NCBI GenBank assembly: GCA_964019135.1
Contig: OZ025260.1
Coordinates: 39,413,373 to 39,477,372, forward strand
Source of the DNA: Arenicola marina
Lineage: Eukaryota > Annelida > Polychaeta > Arenicolidae
Direction: 5' to 3'
Length of the DNA stretch: 64,000 nt
The notes beneath the pieces are model-generated. The model was given only the letters and a program-made list of their open reading frames with translations. It searched no databases and had not been told where the DNA came from. The position numbers were made by a program, and so were the translations under genes. Position 1 is the first letter of the stretch. Each line of letters opens with the position of its first letter. Shown one piece after another: positions 34,441 through 45,278 of the stretch.

Positions 34441-36240
34441 CAAACCAGGAGGGTCGTGCCTCCCCCGCCCCCACCCACCATGTCCCACCAAACTAAATAA
34501 TGGCCTGGTCTGCGTCACGAGTCCCCCACACAGGCCCTCCTAGCCAAAATTTGCTTCTCATTTTATGATTCTACTTGCCTCTTGCCTTACCCAGCTTTGG
34601 TTCGAGTAGTTCTGCCCCTCGATCTCAGGTATTACAACTCACACCTTCCGCCCTTACCCAGGGTTCCCGATCAACTTAGTATATACATTTTCCAACCCCG
34701 CCGGTGCCAAATTGCATCTGAGACATTTCATTCTATTTGCCTGTCAGGGCCCGGGTTTTATTCAACCTCTTCCCACGTCCCCGCCCCCCCCCCCCCCAAC
34801 ACCACCATCTACCAGGACTTGTTATTTTCTTCGCCTCGCCTCCCGGGCTGCCCCCACACCCCTCCTCCTCTTGTCGTGGATCCATCCTTCATGAGCCAAA
34901 CCTTGTTGACATGTAACCGTGGCCTGCGCTTGTATCCTGACCGCTTCTGGCCACATCCCACCTTGCCTCCCTCCCCACTCCATCCTCACTTTGCCTCCCC
35001 ACCCCCATGCGCTATCCCGCTACCCCTACACCCACCCACTGCCTTCCCAATTTGCTTCTACTTCATAGCATCAAACGCCACACCGACCGGGCTGACCAGC
35101 ATCAGAAGTAATATGACACCCTTTGATCTTTTGGTCAATGAGTTAAAAACGACTCACTGCCCGTCTTTCCTGTCAATCATATAAGTGCATTGCGACCCGT
35201 TTTTCGCGGACAACGGGCGAGTTCCATTCTGTCCAGAAAGGGAGAGTACGGTTGGCATACCGCAAAACATCCATAAATGTATGGATGATACGTGAGGAAT
35301 TTATTTTCGCTGTGCATTCAGGTGCTAGAATTTTAATTGATGCCTCTGAAACATTGAGAAAGAAAGACAAATAATTTTGAGATAAGTCTAGGTATGTTAC
35401 GTCTACACGGACGGAGCATGGAGCAACGCCCCTATCGAAACTGGCCCAAGTAACAATGGAACTGCCCGGCGAGCGAGTGGACTTTTAAATGACACGCGAT
35501 TCTGGCCTTCTTCGTGAATGGACAGTCTCACTATGACATTCACAACAATGTATCAAAACTTGTTGTCTTAAATTATGTAGATCTACGTATGTAAGACTGC
35601 ATGGCAGGATTTCGTCGTCTCGTTTAGATAGATGTCTGACGTAATATTTACTCTCCCAAAATTAAACAACGTCAAGTTAGGCGGTGCGCGCGGCACAAAA
35701 TATGGCGTGATCGGCAGTTTTGAAAATTGGACTCAACAAGTGTTTTATTTTAAGCCAGATTCGCGCCAATACACATTGGATTAATTCAAAATTTGCACAT
35801 ATGAATCAGGACACCTCGATCTATGTCAGAGCGAGTGATTCGCATTGATGTCACCCTCGACCTCAAAATGCCGACTCGATAAACTTTTCACTCAAGTTTT
35901 ATTCTAATATGTACTATATCTGAGAGGCCGAATCATATAGAATCAGAAAGAAGAAGGGTTTTCCTTCAACTTGATAGTTGGTTTAGTAATATTGATGTGA
36001 TATCCGCCGAAATCTCCCTTGACAAAGAACACTTGTTAAAACGTCCATTTCGCGACACACTTTTCCGGGCCGTAAAATGTTGTGCGCTGAGCCGTTTTCA
36101 CTCGCTCGTTGCGGTTGTATTATTTATCAGAGATGAATTTTACATGCACCATTATACAGGGTTTGATCCATAGACCAACATATTGTAGATTTAACAATGA
36201 TACTCATGTAGTTTAATAAATATCGCCGGTTCAAAATGCG
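34440..36240. other. No firm gene; C-rich strip at 34440-35060
   Basis: A Pro-rich 200-codon ORF (34582-35184) follows the C-rich strip and is probably compositional. Nothing else is supported. Confidence 0.45.
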
Positions 36241-36258
36241 TTTGCGTCACGCGCTAGA

Positions 36259-36480
36259 TCAACTATCAAGTTCGCTGCGTGCGAGCGCCGACCGCTCTAT
36301 TCTCAGACTGCAAACATTGGAGCCGGGCACCCCATAAAGAAATACAGTGTAATCGGCATAAGATAAGCCCATGTTTCTTATATGACTATCGACGCAGTGA
36401 CGATTTAATCGACAGACAAAGCAATGGCCGATCACGAGTGCAACACGTGGTCGAAGCCTGGTCCTGGCCGGATCCATGAC
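36259..36480 (-). pseudogene. SGNH-hydrolase-like N-terminal fragment
   Basis: The minus frame encodes RPRVALVIGHCFVCRL, matching block I of transposon-type SGNH hydrolases, and VFLYGVPGSNV (block II Gly). In this family the residue after GH is normally the nucleophile Ser; here it is Cys. The frame stops soon after block II. It could belong with the C-terminal fragment at 32340-32792 on the same strand, 3.5 kb away, but no good splice donor was found. Confidence 0.6.
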
Positions 36481-36959
36481 GCCATTGACGGACAGGACCA
36501 AGGCAAAATAGTAAAACTGGACAAATTGTGATAATTCAACTCACTTGCTTGTCGTTAGGCGATGCCGTACAAATATGTTGTTAAAACGACAAGATGAGGC
36601 TGCTGTGATCAACCCCGTCCACAAATGCCGATTTTTTGCGTGAGTCCGGCGATGTCTGTGGATCTAAAATTCGATTGCCGATGCTGCTGGGTTTCTGCCG
36701 CTGGTCATGCCGGTCAGAGAGAGGGATTCCCCGAAATGACCGGAAATGAGCACCCGGGAAGCAGCCTCGGAATGGACTTGACCAGTGCACCGGATGTAAA
36801 CAGACACACGTGTAGGGTGCGCCGCGTAGGGTGCATATAATACCGTAAATATCTGAATAGCAGCTGCATCGCCTGAATTACAACAGTGTTCAGGTATATA
36901 TAATTACTAAACAGCTAAAGGAAAAATGGCTGTAACCTAAGATTATTCGCCCGCAGCAT

Positions 36960-37175
36960 AAATACACTTATCGCGTTGCTGATAAGTTACATTTCTCTCG
37001 CCGTGCTACAACTCAGCCATTTCGAAATACGACTATCTTAGTTTTACTGAGATCGACACTGAGGCCCCAATTTTTACAATATTCTGATAAGTTATCTATC
37101 ATACGTTGCAGCCTAAGTACGGTATCATTTCCTTGTGCCAGATCATCAGCATACCGAAGTGCCATAACGTTTTTT
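36960..37175 (-). pseudogene. LINE RT palm fragment with YADD
   Basis: The minus strand reads MALRYADDLAQGNDTVLRLQ then RMIDNLSEYCKNWGLSVDLS and KTKIVVFRNG, i.e. the RT catalytic YADD motif and the following conserved lysine-rich strand. Stop codons follow. Too short to have been caught by ORF length. It is flanked by the repeat Q. Confidence 0.85.
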
Positions 37176-37234
37176 TACTTACATATTTTTGCACTAGTGA
37201 CTGCAATACGAATATCTGATCTATAGTATTTTTT

Positions 37235-37354
37235 CCTCTGTGACACCTGTAATAGATGCAAAAAGTAACACCAATGATAACTTTGCTTATATTGTTTTTG
37301 CCACAGTCTTACATCAACCGTACACATCGCTGGCTGGTTCAAGAGTGGCGCCAA
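37235..37354. repeat. Repeat Q, left half (interrupted by R array)
   Basis: CAGTCTTACATCAACCGTAC...GTGGCGCCAATA matches 47262-47378. The other half resumes at 44665. The copy at 47262-47480 is uninterrupted. Confidence 0.85.
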
Positions 37355-38314
37355 TAGGGCTATAAAGTCTCGTTCGCTTACACTTCCGGTTTACTCGTTT
37401 TGGGGACAAACAAACGAAGCACGTGTTCGGAACGAGTTTAGAATCTCTGCGCACACTGGTATCCTGACTATCTGTGACGTAGGGGTGACGTGTATGTTAC
37501 GCAAAGAGAGAGACTGGGAACCAGACTACCTGCGTAAAAGCCAGGCGCCGAGGGGTGGGTCCATTGCGGAAGGCCTAGCGCTATGATTAAGAATATTTAA
37601 GAAATATAGCTTCGCAAAACGGATAGATGACATATTTTTATTCGTTTGCGCCATCACAATGACGAATATTTGTTACGAAGGGACAATACGACTGAGAAAC
37701 TAACGTTTTTTTGCATTTCCTACGAAAACGAGGCATTATGACGTCACACGGATTCTCTCCGGTGACAACGTTGGCGCAACGCTTCAAACAAAAAACTTAC
37801 AAAAATGAAGAAACTTGGTCTTTTCGTGATCCAAAAGTGATACGAAAACATCCAACTGGTCTTATTTTATCTTTACCATGTGGTTTAATGAAGCACCCGT
37901 GTGTTGTTACTCCATGCACTGCACATTTTGACAGCGGAATGATTAAGTCGATCACTTGCTCTCGCCATTTTTGTTACCGCGGAGGCACGCGAAACTCTGT
38001 GACGTCACTCGTTGTTTGGTGAACTTGCGAAAGCCCGGGTGCAGGGCTAAATTTAGAACGTTATTTTTAGCTTTCGAGCCTTTTGAAGACGGATTTTTCC
38101 TTGCATATTCCCAAAGTTCTGCGCTTCATCGCCTCCAAATATTTTAACGTATATCTCCCATAGCCATGTTTAGTGAAATGGTACTCATAATCTTTAGAAT
38201 GAACCTGGAAAGAAATTGACTTGTAGCTGCCTATACTTCAACATGGAGCACGTGTGTTTGTTTGTCCCCAAAACTGAAGTCTCGCGGCCCGATCGCGAGA
38301 ACTGTATAGCCCTA
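37355..38314. mobile_element. Repeat R, full copy R1
   Basis: 960 bp with inverted ends of about 75 bp: TAGGGCTATAAAGTCTCG... and, from the right, TAGGGCTATACAGTTCTCG..., both reaching TTTTGGGGACAAACAAAC and GCACGTG. No transposase recognised; ORFs inside are short. Insertion next to TA suggests a TA-targeting (Tc1/mariner-like) mechanism, not proven. Confidence 0.8.
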
Positions 38315-39002
38315 TAGGGCTATGATGTCTCGTTTGCCTAGACTTCCGGTTTACTCATTTTGGGGACAAACAAACGAAGCACGTGTTCGGAACTAGTTTA
38401 GAATCTCTGCGCACACTGGTATCCTGACTATCTGTGACGTTACACAAAGAGTGAGACTGGGGACCAGACTACCTGCGCAAGAGCCAGGCTGGGTCCATTG
38501 CGGAAGGCCGCCTGGCGATATAATTAAGAATATTTAAGAAATATAGCTGTCCAAAACGGATAGACGACATATTTTTCATTCATTTGCGCCAACACAATGA
38601 CTAATATTTGTTACAACGGGACAACACGGCTGAGAAACCAACGTTTTTTTGCATGTCCTACGAAAACGAGACATTATGACGTCACATAGATTCTCCTCGA
38701 GTGACAATGTTGGCGCAACGCTTCAAACAGAAAACTTACAAAGAATGAAGAACTTTGTCTTTTCGTGATCTAAAACTGATACGAAAACATCCTACTGGTC
38801 TTAATTTACCTTTACCATGGGGTTTAATGACGCGTCCGTGTGTTGTTACTCCATGCGCTGCACACTTTGACAGCGGAATGGTTAAGTCGATCACTTGCTC
38901 TCGCCATTTTTGTTACCGCGGAGGCACGTGAAACTCTGTGACGTCACTCGCAGTTTAGAGAACTCGCGAAAGCCCGGGTGCAGGGCTAAATTTAGAACGC
39001 TA
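38315..39002. mobile_element. Repeat R, copy R2, right end missing
   Basis: Head-to-tail with R1, sharing the junction GCCCTATAGGGC. It runs to AAATTTAGAACGCTAT, where it switches directly into the start of R3. Confidence 0.8.
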
Positions 39003-40953
39003 TAGGGCTATAAAGTCTCGTTCGCTTACACTTCCGGTTTACTCATTTTGGGGACAAACAAACGAAGCACGTGTTCGGAACGAGTTTAGAATCTCTGCGC
39101 ACACTGGTATCCTGACTATCTGTGACGTAGGCGTGACGTGTATGTTACGCAAAGAGAGAGACTGGGAACCAGACTACCTGCGCAAAAGCCAGGCGCTGAG
39201 GGGTGGGTCCATTGCGGAAGGCCTGGCGATATAATTAAGAATATTTAAGAAATATAGCTGCCCAAAACGGACAGACGACATATTTTTCATTCATTTGCGC
39301 CACCACAATGACTAATATCTGTTACGACGGGACAACACGGCTGAGAAACTAACGTTTTTTTGCATTTCCTACGAAAACGAGACATTATGACGTCACACGG
39401 ATTCTCCCTGAGTGACAACGTTGGCGCAACGCTTCAAACAGGTAGGTTCACAGGTTCAAATCTCGCGTGAAGTCTCCTTACATGAGAAAAATGATCCAAA
39501 TTAGGAAGCGTTTTCCCAAATCAGGAGATTGTCTGAATTGAAGGCCTGCAGACAAACTGCTCATTTAGGTTCTTACTTTCTGGAGCGTTTGCCTTACAAC
39601 AACTGTGCATTATGTTGTTGATTTCCTGCATGCTGGTGAGATACCGAGCGAATGCTGTTTTCTTACTATGCCTGGGTATACCTTGCATGCAGCAGCAGCA
39701 GCCTTGGATGTGGAGAATGTGCCTTCTATGTAATAGAATGAAGTCCGTCTATCTGCCCCACCTTGATGCACCAGCTGCCGCCAAGGGAATGTCAACAAGG
39801 GAGGAGGGGGAGGGGGGGGGGGGGTTAAGCAACCTTTTTTTAAGCTGCAAAATCTGCGCTGTGTCGTCAAAAATATCCATATATATTAAAAGGGTAAATT
39901 ATTGATCATTAACCGCTTCCTCTGGCATCGCGGGTCACCCACGGAATCCCCCTGCCTCCCACCACCTGATTGATGCTATAGCCACCCCCCCCCCACCCTA
40001 CCCACAGTCACCACGTCCGCGGTGGCACGTGACGGAGCAGCTCGTATCAGAAAAGGCGGGAACGTCCCTCGATCACTGTAGAAGAGTCAAAATGTAGGCG
40101 ACGGCCTTGGAACTTCATCGGTGTGGGTTATATTTCTGTGCTTAAGAAATTAAGGGTGTGATGTGTGGGCCCATTCCAGGTGTGTGGAACTGGAGGAGGC
40201 TGGAGTGAGAACCATGGACTGGTTACGTTCCTCATGTCAGTAGGTAGAGTTTCAGTTTGAAGTTAGAGTTTAAGTTCCAAGTGCATAAATAACAATTTTC
40301 TGGTCTCAACTTGTAGTCAACATTACTGAGTGATATATATCTATAATCCATGTGCATCAACCACATTATTTTTCTAGTCCAATCGAAGTTATATATATAT
40401 ATATACCCTATAGAATCTACATCTTTACATTCATGTCTACGGCTGAAATAATCTTTTGATAATGACATATATGGAACTATGCAGACATGTTATTTGAGTA
40501 CTGCTATTGGTATATTCAGAGTTTTAACGAAAGTGTTATTGTTTTAATCGTTAGATGGAATAAACAAAGTGTATATGTTCATATCGTAGTTAGAGTTTAT
40601 TATAGGAAACTTTCGCACATTAATAATCCACCATATAAGGCAAAGCACATATCAATCCAATCGAAAACTCGCAAGTGGCCATCACTTTTTCCAGGCCGGG
40701 TCACCTAATGAACACACATCCTTTTTTAGCCCGAGTTACATTATTTACATATATGCTTGTGTGACAGCAAGGATCACAAAATCGACAATTTTGGATACAT
40801 GTGAAACTCCAGATCCACAAGACAGTGTTTCAGGCGGCTGACAGACATGAACACTCCGAGTGGGGAATATTCCAAGTACATGTATGTGCGACTGTAAAAC
40901 CATAGCAAATGACAATACCAATTAACTGCTACTAATCGGTAACTCCATATCAC

Positions 40954-41353
40954 TTTATAAGTCTGAGTAGCACAATCCTCATCCCAAACCATGCACTTGC
41001 TGCCCTCGGTCTGACATGCAAATGATGCGGATGACGTTTTGGGTGTTGCGGCTGACGCCCCTGGTCCTGCCTCAGGCTCATCCTTAATCCTCTTTCGTCC
41101 TGAGATTTTACTTAAGTCCTCATATAGTGCAGTAACGTGGGAGATGTAGCTTTTGCAAAAGCACGTTTTTTTTTTCAAATGTTTATCCTTCTTGCCTGAA
41201 AGTTCCAGAAGTTTTTCTCTGACTTTTGTTGGGAATATATCCTCCAGTGTACTAATCTTGCAATGCCACTGATATCCCATGCATCATGCAGGGATGCACT
41301 GGCACATACAGCCCTGAATTGTTCCACATTGCTGCACCACCAGCAATCATTTT
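40954..41353 (-). CDS. T3 internal exon, unknown protein
   Basis: A strong acceptor (CTTGTTTTTCTTGGCAG) precedes 41353. The first frame gives ENDCWWCSNVEQFRAVCAS. A frame change near 41283 leads to CKISTLEDIFPTKVREKLLE, then KKKTCFCKSYISHVTALYED, an acidic/basic linker, and FACQTEGSKCMVWDEDCATQ. A donor-like AAA|GTGATA follows. The Cys pairs suggest metal binding, as in zinc-finger parts of transposases; no known family was recognised. The frame change may be a mutation or an assembly indel. Confidence 0.5.
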
Positions 41354-43263
41354 CTGCCAAGAAAAACAAGAGAACAGTAAGAACAACGGGCAAATAAAGG
41401 TAACCAAACAACTATTTGTTGCCCTTCTTTCTAACTATTATCATTTATAATACATGTAATAATTTATATTGCAACAACATGTTGAATAATCACTGAAGCG
41501 GAAAATAATAATATAACAAAAGTTGCATATTAATGACAGCTACATAACTTTACTTATAACTAATTGGATATGTCCTTGAGAACAAGGTTGCTCTGGAATT
41601 TTTGCAATTACTATAAAAACCTATAATAAGGCATCAATAATTGTATCAAAATTCAGTATTACATAAATACTGATATATAACTATGATAGTTTTCTATAAC
41701 TTTTGTGTATAAAAGTATAGAAGTCACTAATAACAATAGCACAATGCTATCAACTGAAACAAATAATACATTAAGTTACACTATATTTATACACTTAGGT
41801 TTCATAAGTACTATAGATGGCTATCATGCAGTGATTAATATAATTCATATATCAGCAAATAGTTTCACTGTAATTTCAGTTATTTGACGGTCATTCCCAA
41901 ATTATCTGTTTCACTATAGTAGCCTTTCAATATCTTATATTATTTCATCTCTTTCTCATGTAATATTTATTTTGATCTATTATATATAACTAACATGAAC
42001 TTTTATCTGCAGGTATTTAAGGAAACAACATATATTGTTGGAAACACTTACTTTTCCAGATGGCAAATATGTAATATATTAACATAAGTAGATTTATAAA
42101 AGAGCAAAGCATAATTGTATTTTACTTATTGGATATTTGCTCATTAATTGTGTTTTTCTAATATGACTTTATTAGAAATAAAGCTAAATTACAGTTGATA
42201 ACTTTTACTGTAATGCATCACTTTTTCTATCAATTCCATAACCTAGCACACAGAACTAATATACAAATGAGTATATATATATATATATTATCAGCATTTA
42301 AAAGCATTCATCATTATTATTTAACAAAATCATTATTAACAAACCAATAAATATTTCAAATGACTGTTTTTTATACGATTTAAAGAATAGAATTCATAGA
42401 CAAATATTTATAATATAAACTTAGAGGATCTATCAGATTCTAACTGCCGGTAAGTCTTAATTACCTTGAGTACATATATATATATATATATAAAAGTAAA
42501 TTTTATTCCTCAAAATATTTGCTGCCAAATTTTCTTTTTTCTACGACTAGACTTTTAATATCACATTGAAAAATTAAAAGGTGTTATTCTCCATTAATAC
42601 CCCCACCCCGCCATGACAAGGACCTACAATGCCCCTACTGCGCCAGGGAAATATGGAGATCCAATGGCCATTATCACAATGGTAGTGTTTAAATACAAAT
42701 TTTAGATAAATGGCACAGAATAATTTATCTTAGGCAATTTACTGATGTCTCAAACATTATGCCTTATAGATACACCAAACATATACATAGTATAAAGATA
42801 ATTATATAGATATAAATAATAATATATTTTAAAAGTATTAATTATTATTTAAGGAAATTATTAATATATGATATATATAGTTTTTTAAATTTCATATTTC
42901 AAAACTAGTATACAAACTAGATTAAACATTTAAAATAACATCTTTTTAAAACCTAAATTAGTCTTATAAATTTTACAATTCATAAATCATTATTTTTATA
43001 TGAATTAATGTAGTAAGGGGTCTTTCTAGATCGATCCACATCAAATCCTACATATATAAATAAAATCCAGATATAATCAAAGACATATTTAATTTCATTC
43101 CTCAATATTTGCTCCCAATTTAATTGTCCTTACTGTTACTATATAGTCTTTTAATGCCTAATTTGGGGATTTTTCTTTTATTTTACCTAATGCACTCTCA
43201 CCCCCCATGTTGAACTAGTTCCATCTCCGAAACCTAGTGGTGCCACTAGTCCGAAACCTAGTA

Positions 43264-43305
43264 GCTCCGCACGCTCCGCCAACCAAGTTGGCGGAGCGTG
43301 CGGAG
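43264..43305. repeat. Near-perfect GC-rich hairpin in T3
   Basis: GCTCCGCACGCTCCGCCAAC pairs with GTTGGCGGAGCGTGCGGAGC around a 3-base loop. Outer arms CCATCTCCGAAACCTAGT (43221) and ACTAGGTTTCGGAGATGG (43308) also pair. Very GC-rich in AT-rich surroundings. Confidence 0.95.
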
Positions 43306-43655
43306 CCACTAGGTTTCGGAGATGGAATTAATGTTGAACCTGTGCCTGACAGCCGGTGAACACTGATGATCCAGTGCCCAACACACAACGGTAGTGTTTA
43401 AATGCATATTTCACCAAAATGGCTGAGCAGAAATTTAATTTAGTCAAGCCAATTTTTACATTATTCATCCGTCTATATTTATGTGTATTCAAATCGAGGC
43501 AGCCCCTTTGGGTAATTTGCACATTTAACAAAATATGCAATGTGGTCAGTACAAAGTAGGCCATTGTTTACATCATGGCCACTGGTTCCATTTGGCAATT
43601 TCTCAAAAGTTAGCAAATAATTTCCACTATAAATAATATGTACTATATATCTTAC

Positions 43656-43727
43656 CTTATCAGCTGAATTTTCGTGGGGCGTTACTCCTTTTTCTTTTCC
43701 AAATGACAATTTTACTTGGCAAAACAT
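43656..43727 (-). CDS. T3 first-exon candidate with CxxC
   Basis: Minus frame MFCQVKLSFGKEKGVTPHEN followed by SADK, then a strong donor (AAG|GTAAGA). The preceding codons give SGLC, so the site reads CMFC. A stop lies 7 codons upstream, while an ATGGCTGAACAT start one frame off suggests a one-base indel. Partner of the exon at 40954-41353 is likely but not proven. Confidence 0.45.
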
Positions 43728-44417
43728 GCACAGGCCTGAGTGTTCAGATCAATGTTCAGCCATCTTTTCAAACTCAAAATCATGATGCCGGAAACACGTT
43801 CTGCGCATGCGCAAGTGTTCCTAATTTGGATCATTTTTTTCATGTAAGGAGATTTCACGCGAGATTTGAACTTGTGAACCGACCTGTCAAACAGAAAACT
43901 TACAAAGAATGAAGAACTTTGTCTTTTTGTGATCCAAAAGAGATACGAAAACATCCTACTGGTCTTAATTTACCTTTACCATGTGGTTTAATGACGCGTC
44001 CGTGTGTTGTTACTCCATGCGCCGCACATTTTGACAGCGGAATGGTTAAGTTGACCACTTGCTCTCGCCATTTTTGTTACCGCGGAGGCACGTGAAACTC
44101 TGTGACGTCACTCGCACTTTGGAGAACTCGCGAAAGCCCGGGTGCAGGGCTAAATTTAGAACGCTATTTTTAGCTTTCGAGTGTTGTGAAGACGGATTTT
44201 TCCTTGTATATTCCGAAAGTTCTGCGCTCCATCGCCTCCAAATATTTTAACGTCTATCTCCCATAGCCATGTTTAGTGAAATGGTACTCATAGTCTTTAG
44301 AATAAACCTGGAAAGAAATTGACTTATAGCTGCCTATAGTTCAATATGGAGCACGTGTGTTTGTTTGTCCCCAAAATTGAAATCTCGCGGCCCGATCGCG
44401 AGAACTGTATAGCCCTA

Positions 44418-44664
44418 TAGCTTTCGAGTGTTGTGAAGACGGATTTTTTCTTGTATATTTCCAAAGTTCTGCGCTCCATCGCCTCCAAATATTTTGACGT
44501 CTATCTTCCACAGCCATGTTTAGTGAAATGGTACTCATAGTCTTTAGAATAAACCTGGAAAGAAATTGACTTATAGCTGCCTATAGTTCAACATGGAGCA
44601 CGTGTGTTTGTTTGTCCCCAAAATTGAAGTCTCGCGGCCCGATCGCGAGAACTGTATAGCCCTA
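44418..44664. mobile_element. Repeat R, copy R4, right-end fragment
   Basis: AGCTTTCGAGTGTTGTGAAG to GTATAGCCCTA duplicates the right 250 bp of R3. Probably produced by unequal exchange inside the tandem array. Confidence 0.85.
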
Positions 44665-44750
44665 TAACTATAAACATAATCGGCCTCCGTGCCAGCAGCG
44701 ACATCTGGCAAACGACATATAAACCATAATAATCAGGGAGTGTTCATTTA
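44665..44750. repeat. Repeat Q, right half
   Basis: ACTATAAACATAATCGGCCT...AGGGAGTGTTCATT matches 47379-47466 and continues the left half at 37235-37354. Confidence 0.85.
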
Positions 44751-45270
44751 CTGTTACACCCCCCTTTTCACCTAAAGGCATAGTGTCTATTTGATGTGTA
44801 TATTACTAATAGAAGGGTATACTGGATTACAGCAATATGATTACTATAGGGTAAGTCTCTCACGTTTGGTCCGGTTGTGAGATAGTGACTTCACTGGGTA
44901 ATTGACAGGGCGGTGGCTCAACGTCAAAGTGCACCCGTCTAAAGTCAAAGTCATAAATGCCGTAGACTCACGTTTCGGCCCATATTTTCCGCGAATTTGG
45001 CGCGATCACTCTAAAAATCACTGACCTGACAAAGCAACCCTGTGCAATTTTAATGATACCAAACTTACGTGTTTACTGTGAGCTTATCCTTTTTTAAGAC
45101 ACAAACAATATTTCTCTATGCTGACACTCCATTGGTAGCAGACACTTTGTGACAAATAGACTAAATCACAGACAATGAAAGGCTGTTGCCATGGCGTGCG
45201 TGGCTGGTGCAAATATAGCTCAGAGCACGTTCGGCGCCATGGCAACTACGTCATTTTATGACGTGTGCTT
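44751..45270. other. No gene seen
   Basis: No coding region. Lies downstream of the Gag-protease fragment, where an RT would be expected in a complete Gypsy element; none is there. Confidence 0.5.
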
Positions 45271-45278
45271 TAGTATGT

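Larger units (their letters stand above)
39439..43886. mobile_element. Transposon T3, 4.45 kb, CAG ends, 5-bp TSD
   Basis: Inverted ends CAGGTMGGTTCACARGTTCA, similar for about 70 bp to AAATTAGGAA. TCAAA at 39434-39438 and 43887-43891 is the target duplication (5 bp; a longer reading TCAAACAG is possible if the first three bases are counted as target). AT-rich interior, minus-strand exons at 43656-43727 and 40954-41353. No superfamily assigned: CAG ends recall hAT or Kolobok, but the duplication length fits neither. Confidence 0.88.
39003..44417. mobile_element. Repeat R, copy R3, split by transposon T3
   Basis: R3 left part 39003-39438 and right part 43892-44417 join exactly at GCTTCAAA|CAGAAAAC when T3 and one 5-bp duplication are removed, matching R2 at that place (38728-38745). 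Confidence 0.88.

Noticed and set aside
34582..35184. 200-residue Pro-rich protein
   Set aside because: Composition follows a C-rich strip; no domain, signal peptide or splice support.
37711..38022. ORF in repeat R1
   Set aside because: The frame is not kept in the other R copies, so it is unlikely to be a protein.
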